The notes under the pieces: model-generated | Databases searched by the model: none | Seen by the model: the letters and a program-made list of their open reading frames with translations, nothing else | What the model was told of the DNA's origin: nothing | Shown: positions 42,451-52,492 of the stretch, piece by piece | Layout of the letters: every line of letters begins with the position of its first letter | How positions within the stretch are numbered: the first letter of the stretch is position 1 | Position numbers and translations under genes: made by a program | DNA from: Rhizobium sp. BK650 | Lineage (GTDB): Bacteria; Pseudomonadota; Alphaproteobacteria; Rhizobiales; Rhizobiaceae | DNA length: 64,000 nucleotides | Assembly (NCBI RefSeq): GCF_014195325.1 | Contig: NZ_JACIBK010000001.1 | Span: 310,001-374,000 of the forward strand | Reading direction: 5' to 3'

Positions 42451-44130
42451 ATGGCTGCCATTAAGTCCGATATCGAAATTGCGCGTGCGGCAACGAAGAG
42501 GCCGATCGCTGAGATCGGCGCCAAGCTCGGCATCCCGCCGGAGCAATTGGTTCCCTACGGTCACGATAAGGCCAAGGTCAGCGCCGAGTTCATTGCTGCA
42601 CAAAATAGCAAGAAGGACGGCAAGCTGATCCTCGTCACCGCCATCAATCCGACGCCGGCGGGCGAGGGCAAGACGACGACGACGGTCGGTCTCGGCGACG
42701 GGCTAAACCGGATTGGCAAGAAGGCGATCGTCTGTATACGCGAGGCTTCGCTTGGCCCCTGCTTCGGCGTGAAGGGTGGGGCGGCCGGCGGCGGTTATGC
42801 GCAGGTCGTGCCCATGGAAGATATCAATCTGCATTTCACCGGCGACTTCCACGCGATCACCTCGGCGCACAATCTGCTCGCCGCGATGATCGACAATCAC
42901 ATCTATTGGGGCAACGAAGAGAATATCGACCTGCGCCGCGTTACCTGGCGGCGGGTGATGGACATGAACGACCGGGCGCTGCGCAGTATGGTGTCCTCGC
43001 TCGGCGGCGTATCCAACGGCTTCCCGCGGCAAAACGGCTTCGACATCACCGTCGCGTCCGAGGTTATGGCGATCCTCTGCCTGGCGAGCGATCTCAAGGA
43101 TTTGGAACGCCGGCTCGGCGATATCATCGTCGGCTACCGCTTCGACAAGACCCCGGTTTATGCCCGCGATCTCAAGGCGGACGGCGCGATGGCCGTGCTC
43201 CTGAAGGATGCCATGCAGCCGAACCTTGTGCAGACGCTCGAAAACAACCCGGCCTTCGTGCATGGCGGCCCCTTCGCCAATATCGCCCACGGTTGCAATT
43301 CTGTGATCGCGACGAAGACGGCGCTGAAACTCGGTGATTATGTCGTGACGGAAGCGGGTTTCGGGGCGGATCTCGGGGCTGAGAAATTCTTCGACATCAA
43401 GTGCCGCAAGGCGGGGCTGAAGCCGAGCGCTGCGGTGATCGTGGCGACAGTCCGGGCGCTGAAGATGAATGGCGGCGTTAAGAAGGACGATCTCGGCACG
43501 GAAAATGTGGCAGCGCTCGTGCGTGGCTGCTCCAACCTCGGTCGCCATATTGCCAATGTGCGCCGGTTTGGCGTGCCTGTCGTGGTTGCGATCAACCACT
43601 TCACTTCGGATACGGATGCGGAAATCGCTGCCGTGAAGGAATTTGTCGCGCGCCACGGCGCGGAAGCCATCCTCTGCCGTCACTGGGCGGAGGGTTCGGC
43701 GGGGATCGAGGACCTCGCCTATAAAGTGGTGGAGCTTGCCGAATCCGGACAGGCTAAATTCGAGCCGCTCTACGGCGACGACCTGCCGCTATTCGAAAAG
43801 ATCGAGATCGTCGCCTCGAAAATCTATCACGCCGGCGAAGTGACCGCCGACAAGGCCGTGCGCGATCAGCTCGCAGCCTGGGAGGAGCAGGGCTACGGCA
43901 AGCTGCCGGTCTGCATGGCGAAGACGCAATATTCGTTCTCGACAGATCCGAACCTGCGTGGTGCGCCGGAGGGGCATATCGTACCGGTGCGCGAAGTGCG
44001 CCTGTCGGCCGGCGCCGGTTTCGTTGTGGTCATCACCGGCGAGATCATGACGATGCCCGGCCTGCCGAAATCGCCGTCGGCCGAGCGGATTTTCCTGAAT
44101 GATCAAGGTTATATCGAGGGGCTGTTCTAG
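42451..44130 (+). CDS. fhs: Formate--tetrahydrofolate ligase
   Basis: 559 residues, the usual size of bacterial FTHFS. P-loop [17 protein letters not shown], then [24 protein letters not shown] and the folate/formyl site ending in [13 protein letters not shown]. The enzyme makes 10-formyl-THF from formate, THF and ATP for purine and initiator-tRNA synthesis. Transcribed alone. Its end converges on the extensin-like gene 83 bp away. Confidence 0.96.
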   Translation: MAAIKSDIEIARAATKRPIAEIGAKLGIPPEQLVPYGHDKAKVSAEFIAAQNSKKDGKLILVTAINPTPAGEGKTTTTVGLGDGLNRIGKKAIVCIREASLGPCFGVKGGAAGGGYAQVVPMEDINLHFTGDFHAITSAHNLLAAMIDNHIYWGNEENIDLRRVTWRRVMDMNDRALRSMVSSLGGVSNGFPRQNGFDITVASEVMAILCLASDLKDLERRLGDIIVGYRFDKTPVYARDLKADGAMAVLLKDAMQPNLVQTLENNPAFVHGGPFANIAHGCNSVIATKTALKLGDYVVTEAGFGADLGAEKFFDIKCRKAGLKPSAAVIVATVRALKMNGGVKKDDLGTENVAALVRGCSNLGRHIANVRRFGVPVVVAINHFTSDTDAEIAAVKEFVARHGAEAILCRHWAEGSAGIEDLAYKVVELAESGQAKFEPLYGDDLPLFEKIEIVASKIYHAGEVTADKAVRDQLAAWEEQGYGKLPVCMAKTQYSFSTDPNLRGAPEGHIVPVREVRLSAGAGFVVVITGEIMTMPGLPKSPSAERIFLNDQGYIEGLF

Positions 44131-44213
44131 GCAGTGGCCATCTCACGATCCGATTCAAGGCTTTCGCAAGTGGATTCCGTTCCCGCAACCAAGGTATTGA
44201 ATGCGCTCGAATT

Positions 44214-45149
44214 TCAGTGGCAGTAGCGATAGCCGCCTTTCCTTTCGATGACGTCGAGATGGAAATGGGTCTCGTGGGCGGCATCGCTTTCGGGATCGAG
44301 CACTGTCGTGAAATAGAGGCAACCTGCCGCGCTCACCGTGCGCTGGAATGCACCTGTCAACGTCGAATCCTCGCGGCGCGAGCGGACGGCAACATCTTCG
44401 CCCTTCTTGAAGCTGAAGCTTGCGATGTCGATGGCATTGCCGCGGGCATGTTCGGAGATCTTGCCGGTATCGGCGCCGTTGCGCAGGCGGCAAATGTAGG
44501 CGGAGGCCTGATTGATGGTTGTGATGCCGCCACTTTCCGGCAAGGCGACAGCGGCTGCGGGAATGACGCTTCCTTTCATCCATTGGGCTAGCGCCAGTGC
44601 CGTTGGGCAGCGCAACGTCGCTTCAGGCCTCAGCTTGATGCCGGGCAGTGCCTCGGAGACAATGATCGGTTTGTCGATGCCGCAACCATTGCCGCCATCG
44701 ATACGGGCTGTCTCTTTGAAGACAACGCCGAGGTTCTGCAATTCTCTGGTGCACTCCGCATGGTCCGCGTCGCTTTCAGGCTCGATGGTCAGGTGCTGTT
44801 CCTCAAGTGTCTGCTCGCTCGGTGTCGGTGGTTCCTGTTCTTCCGGCGGAGCAGGAGGTAAGTCACCCTTTCCACTTGGCGGGACGGGAGGAGCTTCGGC
44901 GGGTTTGGGCTGCGGTGTTGGAATTTCCGCATCTGGTTGCGATGTCTCGGGCTTCCGTTCGGGCGCAGTTTCCGGCTGAGGCTTGGGAGCTTCTTCGGCT
45001 TCCGGTTTCTTTTCTGGCTCGGGGACTGCGGGCGCTTCAATTGCTGCTTCTGGCTTTGCCTGAGGTACCGGGCCGGTTCGCGGCAGTCTTGCGCCAGGCA
45101 GCAGGGCGAGTGCGGCAAGAAGGACTGCTATCTTCCGAAATTCTCTCAC
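44214..45149 (-). CDS. Exported extensin-like protein with Pro/Glu-rich linker
   Basis: 311 residues from a GTG at 45149 (MREFRKIAVLLAALALLPGARL signal). Residues about 25-130 are a low-complexity Pro/Glu/Lys spacer resembling a periplasm-spanning linker. The C-terminal half (about 130-311) is the extensin-like C-terminal domain (PF06904): GCGIDKPIIVSEALPG, YICRLRNGADTGKISEHARGNAIDI and ETHFHLDVIERKGGYRYCH. The SEHARGNAIDI motif and the final H-x-H-D place it near zinc D,D-peptidases of the LAS fold (His, Asp and His ligands). A peptidoglycan role is likely. Convergent with fhs. Confidence 0.82.
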   Translation of the reverse strand: MREFRKIAVLLAALALLPGARLPRTGPVPQAKPEAAIEAPAVPEPEKKPEAEEAPKPQPETAPERKPETSQPDAEIPTPQPKPAEAPPVPPSGKGDLPPAPPEEQEPPTPSEQTLEEQHLTIEPESDADHAECTRELQNLGVVFKETARIDGGNGCGIDKPIIVSEALPGIKLRPEATLRCPTALALAQWMKGSVIPAAAVALPESGGITTINQASAYICRLRNGADTGKISEHARGNAIDIASFSFKKGEDVAVRSRREDSTLTGAFQRTVSAAGCLYFTTVLDPESDAAHETHFHLDVIERKGGYRYCH

Positions 45150-45262
45150 ACGTCGTTCCCGTCGTTGATCGAGCGGAGAGGAAACGCAAGAGGGACGGAT
45201 TCGTTGCAATTGCGCAACGTCCGGCAAGATCGTTTAAACTTGATCGCGTTATTCAACATAAG

Positions 45263-45304
45263 TTGACGGAATATATTGACAATAAAACTCATGTTTTTTA
45301 TGCG
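45263..45304 (+). promoter_or_regulatory. Promoter and RirA/IRO-type box of the TonB receptor gene
   Basis: TTGACA (45276-45281) with an AT-rich -10-like TTATG (about 45298-45302) forms a plausible promoter. Overlapping the -35 is TGACAATAAAACTCA (45277-45291), a TGA-N9-TCA box as bound by RirA in rhizobia under iron sufficiency. A second TTGACG at 45263 may be an additional -35. The call combines sequence and the known regulon of rhizobial haem uptake. Confidence 0.6.
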
Positions 45305-45412
45305 GCAAAAAGAAGGCGGAAGTCTCCGCCTATCGTCCGCAGCCTAGCCAGCCCCTCGAGCGTCTGACACGCCACGACAGCCAGCCCGGTAATTTCCATT
45401 TGAGGGTAGGTT

Positions 45413-47650
45413 ATGATCGTCCGGCATTGGCGCTCGGTTCTAATGGTCTGCACAGCAGCCGCACTTGTTTTTCCTGTTTCACAGACTTTTGCGCAGAGCG
45501 CTCCGGCGGCCACGCCGGTCGCGAATGCCGATGATGCGACCGTTCTTCAGAAGATCGTCATCAAGGGAAAACGGGTTGCGCCCGGCAGCGTAGCCGACAC
45601 GCCGCTCGCAACCGAGATCGACAAGAAAGAGCTAGAACAGAAGCAGGTCACCAATTACGACGACCTTGGCCGTAGCGTCGATGCGACCGTCAACTATTCG
45701 CGGGCCGACGCCGGCTTCAATCTGCGCGGCCTTTCCGGCCCGCGTATCCTGACGACGATCGACGGTATCCCGATCCCTTATCTTTCTAATAGCTCGCGTC
45801 AGGGCGCGTTTGCGCCGGCCAATGCGAATGGTGGCGGCGATACTTTCGATTTCGACTCGCTCTCCTCTCTCGATATCGTGCGCGGCGCAGATTCGAGCAA
45901 GGGCGGTTCAGGCATGCTGGGCGGCGCCTTCGTCCTCAATACGCTCGAGCCTGAGGATCTGATACCGGAGGACCGCGACTGGGGTGCGATCGTCAAGTCG
46001 ACCTATGACAGCGAAGACCGCAGCATTGCCGGCTCCGCCGCCGCTGCCAAGAAGGTAGGCGATACGTCGATCCTTTTCCAGGGCGCCTATCGCAAGGGCC
46101 ATGAACGCGACAACAAGGGCGATAACGACAGCTATGGCCGTTTGCGCACTGAGGCGGATCCTGCGGATTTCGACCAGCACAACCTGCTCTTCAAGCTGCG
46201 CCAGGATCTTGAAGGCGGCCATCGCGTCGGTCTGACGGCCGAGCGCTTTCGACGCGACCTGAAGACTGATCTAAGGGACTTGCAGGGCACGCCTCCGATC
46301 CGCAGCTATCTCGTCGGCGACTATGACGGTCGAGAACTGCGCGACCGCGACCGTGTTTCGCTCGATTATGATTACGAGGCACAATCTTCCGACGCATTCT
46401 TCAGCACTGCCAGAGCCACCCTCTATTGGCAGAATCTGAAAAAGGAATCCGGCAGCCAGGGCCGTACAGCAGCCAGTGTCGCTTACGGCCGTAATAACAG
46501 CATCGAAAACGAAACTTGGGGCTTTAGCGGTACGGCAACGAAAGACTTCGAATATTCCGGCCTTAGCCATTCCGTTCGTGTCGGCCTCGATGTCGGGCTA
46601 TCGAAATGGACCCAATATAGTTCTGCGCTTTGCCCGACGCCGACGACCTGCCCGTCGCTCAACAACCAATCCGAAGTGCCAAACGTCGACAGTGCGAATC
46701 TCGGCGTGACATTCGAAGACAAGATCGAGATCGGCAATAGCGGCTTCGCCCTGACGCCTGGTTTCCGCTTTGACTGGTTCAACTACCGGCCGTCGACGGG
46801 CGGCGGTTTCGAGAGCAATCCGGCGCTTCCCCGCTTCGGTGCGATTTACGATCGTACGGAAGCCGGCATGTCGCCAAAGTTGCTTGCGACCTACGATCTG
46901 ACGCCTGATGTTCAGCTCTATGCTCAGCTTGCCGTCGGCTTCCGGGCGCCGACCGTCGACGAACTCTACAGCCGCTTCTACAACGCGACGCAGGGTTACG
47001 CGCAGCTCGGCAACCCGAATTTGGACCCGGAAATCGGTCGCGGGATCGAGATCGGTGCCAATTTCGACACTGGCGGTCTGCAGGGTCGCGTAGCGGCATT
47101 CCATACGCGGTATCAGAACTTCATTGAAACCGTGACGACAAGAGATCCCACCACCGGCTTCATGACGTTCAACTACACGAATGTATCCTCGGCTTCCATA
47201 TCCGGTCTCGAAGCGAATGTGATCAAGACGTTCGACAACGGCATCAATCTTCATACCTCGCTTGCCTATACCTATGGCCGAAACGACGATACGCAGGAGC
47301 GGCTGCGCTCAGTCGCGCCGTTCAAGGCCATTATCGGCGGCGGTTGGAGCAATGACGAATACGGTTTCGACCTCTCTTCGACACTATCGTCGCAGATGAC
47401 CGGCAACGACAACGCGGAGACGTCTTTCGATGCCCCTGGTTATGGCATCCTCGATCTGACGGCATGGTGGACGCCTCAGCAGGTCAAGGGTCTGCGCATC
47501 CAGGGCGGGGTCTACAACATCTTCGACCAGGAATATTACAATGCGCTCGCAGTTCGTGAGGTGAACCTCAGCGCAACGTCTTCGCAGCCGAAGGAGTGGT
47601 ATTCGGAGCCGGGCCGTACCTTCAAGATCTCGGTCACCAAGACATTCTAA
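45413..47650 (+). CDS. TonB-dependent haem/haemoglobin-type outer-membrane receptor
   Basis: 745 residues: signal peptide MIVRHWRSVLMVCTAAALVFPVSQTFAQ, plug domain (IVIKGKR... NYDDLGRSVDATVNY...RGLSGPRILTTIDGIPI) and a 22-stranded barrel ending in aromatic F (KISVTKTF). The TonB-heme-hemoglobin family motif FRAP and the NPNL motif are present (GFRAPTVDELY ... LGNPNLDPE). The histidine usually found between them is missing, with tyrosines instead. ShmR of S. meliloti is the closest type I can name, but substrate is inferred. Iron-box upstream, terminator downstream. Confidence 0.87.
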   Translation: MIVRHWRSVLMVCTAAALVFPVSQTFAQSAPAATPVANADDATVLQKIVIKGKRVAPGSVADTPLATEIDKKELEQKQVTNYDDLGRSVDATVNYSRADAGFNLRGLSGPRILTTIDGIPIPYLSNSSRQGAFAPANANGGGDTFDFDSLSSLDIVRGADSSKGGSGMLGGAFVLNTLEPEDLIPEDRDWGAIVKSTYDSEDRSIAGSAAAAKKVGDTSILFQGAYRKGHERDNKGDNDSYGRLRTEADPADFDQHNLLFKLRQDLEGGHRVGLTAERFRRDLKTDLRDLQGTPPIRSYLVGDYDGRELRDRDRVSLDYDYEAQSSDAFFSTARATLYWQNLKKESGSQGRTAASVAYGRNNSIENETWGFSGTATKDFEYSGLSHSVRVGLDVGLSKWTQYSSALCPTPTTCPSLNNQSEVPNVDSANLGVTFEDKIEIGNSGFALTPGFRFDWFNYRPSTGGGFESNPALPRFGAIYDRTEAGMSPKLLATYDLTPDVQLYAQLAVGFRAPTVDELYSRFYNATQGYAQLGNPNLDPEIGRGIEIGANFDTGGLQGRVAAFHTRYQNFIETVTTRDPTTGFMTFNYTNVSSASISGLEANVIKTFDNGINLHTSLAYTYGRNDDTQERLRSVAPFKAIIGGGWSNDEYGFDLSSTLSSQMTGNDNAETSFDAPGYGILDLTAWWTPQQVKGLRIQGGVYNIFDQEYYNALAVREVNLSATSSQPKEWYSEPGRTFKISVTKTF

Positions 47651-47682
47651 TCAAAAATCAGCCTTTCAAGGCTGGGGTAGGG

Positions 47683-47706
47683 GCGGCTTTCGGGCCGCTC
47701 TTTTTC
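47683..47706 (+). terminator. Terminator of the TonB receptor gene
   Basis: GCGGC (47683-47687) and GCCGC (47694-47698) with a 6-nt loop precede a T-run TCTTTTT. It lies 33 bp after the stop and 52 bp before the trp leader peptide. Confidence 0.7.
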
Positions 47707-47758
47707 GTGGGCTGGTCGCCTCTTGCGCTTGGCTTCATCTCAGGCTAACAATTCGGCG

Positions 47759-47803
47759 ATGAAGAAGTCTTTGAACATTGCAGTTTGGTGGTGGGCTCGC
47801 TGA
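47759..47803 (+). CDS. trpL: trp operon leader peptide TrpL
   Basis: A 14-codon frame reading MKKSLNIAVWWWAR, with three consecutive TGG tryptophan codons at 47786-47794 and a stop at 47801-47803. The layout and length agree with the leader peptide of S. meliloti trpE(G), in which ribosome stalling on the Trp codons under starvation prevents terminator formation. In S. meliloti the released leader RNA also acts in trans and the peptide has its own activity. Here it lies 112 bp before trpE(G). Confidence 0.9.
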   Translation: MKKSLNIAVWWWAR

Positions 47804-47840
47804 GGCGGCCTCGACCAATCGTGTCCAAAGACGACGAACG

Positions 47841-47870
47841 AGCCGCCCGAAACTTCGAGGCGGCTTTTTT
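47841..47870 (+). terminator. trp attenuator terminator
   Basis: AGCCGCC (47841-47847) pairs with GGCGGCT (47859-47865), extended inside by CGA/TCG, followed by TTTTTT. It lies 37 bp after the leader stop and 45 bp before trpE(G). Upstream GGCGGCC (47804-47810) can pair with the same strand and so act as part of an antiterminator. Confidence 0.85.
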
Positions 47871-47915
47871 GTTTCAAAGCCGCCTTTCGTCCGGGCCCGA
47901 TAACGGAGTGGAACT

Positions 47916-50105
47916 ATGGTAACGATCCTACGGGATGATGGTGCGGAAATCTACGAGACCAAGGGCGGCATATCAGTTACGCGGCAAAGGCGGGCGATTC
48001 CCTATGCCGACGCAGTCTCATCCTATGTCGACAAGCTCGACGAGCGGCGCGGCGCCGTCTTCTCATCGAACTACGAATATCCAGGCCGCTATACGCGTTG
48101 GGATACGGCCGTCGTCGATCCGCCGCTCGGTGTTTCCTCCTTCGGCCGCAATGTCTGGATCGAAGCTTATAATGAGCGTGGCGAGATTATCCTCGGCTTT
48201 ATCGTCGAGCGGTTGAAGACGGTTCGGGAACTCGAGCTCGGTGTTTCGAGCGCGCGCAGGCTCGATCTGACGGTAAAGACGCCGGATCGCGTCTTTACCG
48301 AGGAGGAGCGCTCGAAGATGCCGACGGTCTTTACCGTCCTTCGCGCCATCACCGATCTCTTCCACTCGCAGGCAGATGCCAGCCTCGGTTTTTATGGGGC
48401 CTTTGGTTACGATCTCGCCTTCCAGTTCGACGCGATCAATCTGAAGCTGGAGCGTCCTTCCGACCAGCGCGACATGGTTCTCTACTTGCCGGATGAAATC
48501 CTTGTCGTCGACAACTATGCCGCCAAGGCCTGGATTGATCGCTATGATTTCGCCAAAGGCGGCAAGACGACCGAGGGCAAGGCCGAGGATATTGCGGCAG
48601 AGCCCTTCGTGCGCACCGACGTCATCCCGCCGAAGAGCGATCACCGGCCGGGTGAATATGCCGAACTCGTCGTCAAGGCGAAGGAGAGCTTCCGCAAGGG
48701 CGATCTCTTCGAGGTGGTGCCGGGCCAGAAGTTCATGGAGCGCTGCGAAAGCAAGCCATCCGATATTTCCAAGCGCTTGAAGGCGATCAATCCGTCGCCC
48801 TATTCCTTCTTCATCAATCTCGGCAATCAGGAATATCTCGTCGGCGCTTCGCCGGAGATGTTCGTGCGTGTTTCCGGCCGCCGCATCGAGACCTGCCCGA
48901 TCTCCGGCACGATTAAGCGCGGCGATGATCCGATCGCCGACAGCGAGCAGATCCTGAAGCTCCTGAACTCGAAGAAGGACGAGTCCGAACTCACCATGTG
49001 CTCGGATGTCGACCGCAACGACAAGAGCCGTGTCTGCGAGCCAGGCTCCGTAAAGGTGATTGGTCGCCGGCAGATCGAGATGTATTCGCGCCTCATCCAT
49101 ACGGTCGACCACATCGAAGGCCGTCTGCGCGACGATATGGACGCGTTCGATGGCTTCCTGAGCCATGCCTGGGCCGTCACCGTGACCGGCGCGCCGAAGC
49201 TCTGGGCCATGCGCTTTATCGAATCCCATGAGAAGAGCCCGCGAGCATGGTATGGTGGTGCGATCGGCATGGTCGGTTTCAATGGCGATATGAATACCGG
49301 CCTGACGCTGCGCACCGTGCGCATCAAGGATGGTATTGCCGAAGTACGCGCTGGCGCGACGCTGCTCAACGATTCCATTCCCGAGGAAGAAGAAGCCGAA
49401 ACCGAACTGAAGGCCTCCGCCATGCTTTCTGCAATCCGCGACGCCAAGACGGGCAATTCGGGCAAGATCCAGCGCGATGTCGCCTCTGTCGGCAAGGGCG
49501 TCAACATCCTCTTGATCGACCATGAAGACAGCTTCGTCCATACGCTGGCGAATTATTTCCGCCAGACTGGTGCTACTGTCTCGACGGTGCGCACGCCGGT
49601 GTCGGAGGAGATCTTCGACCGGCTGAACCCGGATCTTGTCGTTCTTTCGCCCGGTCCCGGCAACCCGAAGGATTTCGATTGCAAGGCCACGATCAAGAAG
49701 GCGCGGGCGCGCAACCTGCCGATCTTCGGCGTTTGCCTCGGCCTGCAGGCGCTGGCGGAAGCCTATGGCGGCGAGCTTCGTCATCTCGCGCTGCCAATGC
49801 ATGGCAAGCCGTCGCGCATTCGCGTGCTGGAGCCCGGTATCGTCTTCTCTGGGCTGGCCAAAGAAGTCACTGTCGGCCGCTATCACTCGATCTTTGCCGA
49901 TCCCTCGACGCTGCCGCGGGAGTTCATCATCACGGCGGAAAGCGAAGATGGCACGATCATGGGCATCGAGCATGCCAAGGAGCCGATTGCGGCCGTACAG
50001 TTCCATCCGGAATCGATCATGACCCTCGGCGGCGATGCCGGCATGCGCATGATCGAGAATGTAGTGGCGCATCTCGCCCGCCGGGCAAAGACCAAGGCCG
50101 CCTGA
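47916..50105 (+). CDS. trpE: Anthranilate synthase TrpE(G) fusion
   Basis: 729 residues, the length of rhizobial fused TrpE(G). The N-terminal component I (chorismate-binding) has [16 protein letters not shown], then [25 protein letters not shown] and [16 protein letters not shown]. The C-terminal glutamine amidotransferase (from about residue 525) has [11 protein letters not shown], nucleophile [17 protein letters not shown] and HPESIMT. Chorismate and glutamine give anthranilate, the first step of tryptophan synthesis. Control by the upstream trpL attenuator. A strong hairpin follows the stop. Confidence 0.96.
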   Translation: MVTILRDDGAEIYETKGGISVTRQRRAIPYADAVSSYVDKLDERRGAVFSSNYEYPGRYTRWDTAVVDPPLGVSSFGRNVWIEAYNERGEIILGFIVERLKTVRELELGVSSARRLDLTVKTPDRVFTEEERSKMPTVFTVLRAITDLFHSQADASLGFYGAFGYDLAFQFDAINLKLERPSDQRDMVLYLPDEILVVDNYAAKAWIDRYDFAKGGKTTEGKAEDIAAEPFVRTDVIPPKSDHRPGEYAELVVKAKESFRKGDLFEVVPGQKFMERCESKPSDISKRLKAINPSPYSFFINLGNQEYLVGASPEMFVRVSGRRIETCPISGTIKRGDDPIADSEQILKLLNSKKDESELTMCSDVDRNDKSRVCEPGSVKVIGRRQIEMYSRLIHTVDHIEGRLRDDMDAFDGFLSHAWAVTVTGAPKLWAMRFIESHEKSPRAWYGGAIGMVGFNGDMNTGLTLRTVRIKDGIAEVRAGATLLNDSIPEEEEAETELKASAMLSAIRDAKTGNSGKIQRDVASVGKGVNILLIDHEDSFVHTLANYFRQTGATVSTVRTPVSEEIFDRLNPDLVVLSPGPGNPKDFDCKATIKKARARNLPIFGVCLGLQALAEAYGGELRHLALPMHGKPSRIRVLEPGIVFSGLAKEVTVGRYHSIFADPSTLPREFIITAESEDGTIMGIEHAKEPIAAVQFHPESIMTLGGDAGMRMIENVVAHLARRAKTKAA

Positions 50106-50122
50106 TACCAAAGCTATAGTCA

Positions 50123-50154
50123 ATAAGAACCCGCCGGAAACGGCGGGTTCTTAT
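50123..50154 (+). terminator. Terminator of trpE(G)
   Basis: A 14-bp perfect stem (50123-50136 with 50141-50154) with GAAA tetraloop lies 18 bp after the stop. It is symmetric enough to serve the converging DUF1328 gene too. Confidence 0.8.
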
Positions 50155-50173
50155 TGTGCGTTAGATTGTCGGT

Positions 50174-50338
50174 CTAGACCCGCCGCATGAGCCGGGCGAC
50201 GATGGACACGACGAACAGCACCAGGAAGATGAAGAACAGCACCTGGGCGATCGAAGCGGATGCGCCGGCAATGCCGCCAAATCCAAGGACGCCTGCAATC
50301 AGGGCTACGACGAGAAATACCAGAGCATAATACAGCAT
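50174..50338 (-). CDS. DUF1328 (UPF0391) small membrane protein
   Basis: 54 residues (start at 50338, AAAGGAGATCGCG upstream): [22 protein letters not shown], then [21 protein letters not shown]. Two hydrophobic helices with a central GFGGIAG turn are the hallmark of DUF1328, a stress-associated small membrane protein family. Function unknown. Confidence 0.88.
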   Translation of the reverse strand: MLYYALVFLVVALIAGVLGFGGIAGASASIAQVLFFIFLVLFVVSIVARLMRRV

Positions 50339-50438
50339 CGCGATCTCCTTTATCGGTTGCTGGCAATATAACGGAAACGAGAGCGCTTCGTTCCATTGAT
50401 GCCGCGACCAATTGAATTGCGTGCTGATCCAATGCTGT

Positions 50439-50963
50439 TCAGCTGAACTGCAGGTCGGCCTTGAATGACGGGTCACCGTCGCGTGGCATAGGCGGTTCAG
50501 CAGCTGCTAGGTAAGACCTCGCCGGGCCGGTCAACACGAACCAGAGACTGGCGCCGATCATGAAATAAGCGGCCGTCGGATCATCCGAGCGCGAGATGAA
50601 GGGCAGGCAGATAGCGGTGAAGAGGATGGCGAGCCGCACGGCCCATTCCCCCTCTCGTTTCATGAAAGCCCTGGTTCTCAGTTTCTTGTACGTGGCGACG
50701 TTGTAGCCGTCCGCACCGTGGCTGGATGTAAAGAGCACCCAGGCGGAGGGAAGCGTCAACATGATGAGGCCGCCGTAACACAGAAGCAGCGCTGGCCCGG
50801 AGAGGAAATGCCCGGCGGCAGAGAGCAGGAAGCCTGTCACGGCAATATTCCAGAGCGGCTCCAGACGCTCAGGCGACAGGCCGGTCCGGATGTGCCAGGC
50901 CCGCAAGGAACTGGCCGCACCGTCGAGCAACGGTTGGTCGATGTAGCGATTAATCCAATGCAT
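50439..50963 (-). CDS. Uncharacterised membrane protein
   Basis: 174 residues with about four hydrophobic helices ([79 protein letters not shown]). I do not recognise the family. It is encoded on the same strand as the DUF1328 gene 100 bp away. A basic segment ([16 protein letters not shown]) lies between the second and third helices. Confidence 0.7.
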   Translation of the reverse strand: MHWINRYIDQPLLDGAASSLRAWHIRTGLSPERLEPLWNIAVTGFLLSAAGHFLSGPALLLCYGGLIMLTLPSAWVLFTSSHGADGYNVATYKKLRTRAFMKREGEWAVRLAILFTAICLPFISRSDDPTAAYFMIGASLWFVLTGPARSYLAAAEPPMPRDGDPSFKADLQFS

Positions 50964-51069
50964 GTCTCACGCGGTCCCCAATTGACTGCCGAGCCGTCCC
51001 ACACCATGCAATTTGGTCGCTATCATGGCGCAAAATAGCGAAAGGCGAACCTGTGGCGTTTTAGCCAGT

Positions 51070-51750
51070 CTAAGCGCGGCGCTTGACGACGCGCAGGTTC
51101 ATTTCCGATCGCAGCTTGAAGCCGAGAGCCTCGTAAAGTGTGATGGCGGGCGTGTTGGTGTAATAGGCGTGAAGGAAGACGGTGTCGCCTCTGGCCGAAA
51201 TTTCCCCGGCAACGTAGCGGAAGAGAAGAGTGCCGAGGCCGCGCCCCTGAAAATCGGGATGGGTGCAAAGGCCGCTGAGCTCTCCAAATCCGGGATGGCG
51301 CAGGCGCTGGCCCGCCATGGCGACGAGACGTCCGTCGATCTTCACGCCCCAGAAGGTTCCGAGCCTTTGGGCGCCTAATGTAAAGGGGCCAGGCTTGGTC
51401 AGCATCGCCAAGGCGAGCATTTCCTCCGCATCATCAGTGGTCAATGGCTGCAGCCGGCTGTCGGTCATGCGCTCACAAGGCCGCTCGGCGATCATCTGCA
51501 CGAGCTTTCCCTCCGACACGACCGTCAGGCCGTCTGGAATGAAGACAGGTTCGGCTTCCACGATTGCCATGACCTCATCTGCCGCGGGCAGGTTTTCGAG
51601 CGCTTCGAGACTTTCGCGCCCGTCATCGGCTGCGGCGGCGAAGGGGACGATGGAGGGCGGATAGCGCATCGCGTGTTGACTGCCTTCGGCGAGATCAGCG
51701 TGCGCCGTCTGAAGGGCGTTCCAGATCGGTCGGTCGAGAATATGCCTCAT
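51070..51750 (-). CDS. GNAT-family N-acetyltransferase
   Basis: 226 residues with the acetyl-CoA-binding core near the C-terminus: LSGLCTHPDFQGRGLGTLLFRYVAGEI (motif A, Q-x-x-G-x-G/A) and VFLHAYYTNTPAITLYEALGFKLRSEM (motif B, FR47-like). The N-terminal 100 residues are a separate domain of unknown fold. Start ATG overlaps the stop of the marR-type gene by 4 bp, so both are one operon. Substrate unknown. Confidence 0.85.
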   Translation of the reverse strand: MRHILDRPIWNALQTAHADLAEGSQHAMRYPPSIVPFAAAADDGRESLEALENLPAADEVMAIVEAEPVFIPDGLTVVSEGKLVQMIAERPCERMTDSRLQPLTTDDAEEMLALAMLTKPGPFTLGAQRLGTFWGVKIDGRLVAMAGQRLRHPGFGELSGLCTHPDFQGRGLGTLLFRYVAGEISARGDTVFLHAYYTNTPAITLYEALGFKLRSEMNLRVVKRRA

Positions 51751-52241
51751 GGCGTTTTCTCCGGTAGGGCGCCGGCGCGGCGCATCAGCGACGCTTCGGC
51801 GAGCCCGTCTTCGAGTGCAGTAAGTTGCTCAAGCAGCGGGCCGTCGAGATCCCTGCAAAGATCCGCGACGGCGGCTGCAATGCGTGGCCAGACCTGTTGC
51901 CTGGAATAGTCGACTAATTCCTGCCCTTTCGGCGTCAGCGAAACGACCCTGCGCCGCTGATCCTCAGCGGATGGCTGCATGTCGAGAAAACCGAGTTCCA
52001 TCAGCTGCGAAGCGGTGCGCGTTGCGCCTGGCTGTGTGATGCCCACCGCCTGCGCCAGCTCCCCGATGGTCAGAGGACCGAGCCTGTCGATGGCGCCGAG
52101 GAAGGGATATTGGGCGGCCTGTATGGAGACGCCCAGTTCCTCGATCACCTGCTGTGTATCGGCCTGAAGGCGTTCGCCGATCCGGCGAAAGCGGCTACCG
52201 AGGCACAGGTAGCCGAACGATTTCACGACATCCTCAACCAA
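51747..52241 (-). CDS. MarR-family transcriptional regulator
   Basis: 164 residues. Winged helix: GPLTIGELAQAVGITQPGATRTASQLMELGFLDMQPSAEDQRRRVVSLTPKGQEL. No reactive N-terminal cysteine, unlike the OhrR-type protein at 7670. It is encoded just before and overlapping a GNAT acetyltransferase. The promoter side carries CATAA-N16-TTATG inverted halves (52264-52289), which may be its operator. Confidence 0.88.
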   Translation of the reverse strand: MVEDVVKSFGYLCLGSRFRRIGERLQADTQQVIEELGVSIQAAQYPFLGAIDRLGPLTIGELAQAVGITQPGATRTASQLMELGFLDMQPSAEDQRRRVVSLTPKGQELVDYSRQQVWPRIAAAVADLCRDLDGPLLEQLTALEDGLAEASLMRRAGALPEKTP

Positions 52242-52263
52242 TGCAGGTTCCTCATCTAAATTT

Positions 52264-52289
52264 CATAAGCAGTTATATAAATTGTTATG
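52264..52289. promoter_or_regulatory. Inverted half-sites before the marR-type gene
   Basis: CATAA (52264-52268) and TTATG (52285-52289) flank an AT-rich core containing TTATATAA (52274-52281). The dyad lies 23 bp before the marR-type ATG in AT-rich sequence, as expected for an autoregulatory MarR site. Confidence 0.4.
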
Positions 52290-52492
52290 TAAATGATGTC
52301 AATCATGGACCCAGGTTTAGAGTGCCATTTACTCGGGATGAACCTGTGATGGTTTTATCGGCATGGCCTTTGACTTTTTGAACCGGATTGCCCATATCAC
52401 CCGCATTGGCCGCCTGCGCGATTCCCGCGTGGGCGGTTTTGCGTTTCAACGGCTTAGATGGTGCAATTCATTCGCATCCGCAGGGGGACGAT

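Noticed and set aside
48063..50123. 686-codon minus-strand open frame opposite trpE(G)
   Set aside because: Antisense shadow of a highly conserved gene; composition follows the third-codon pattern of trpE(G).
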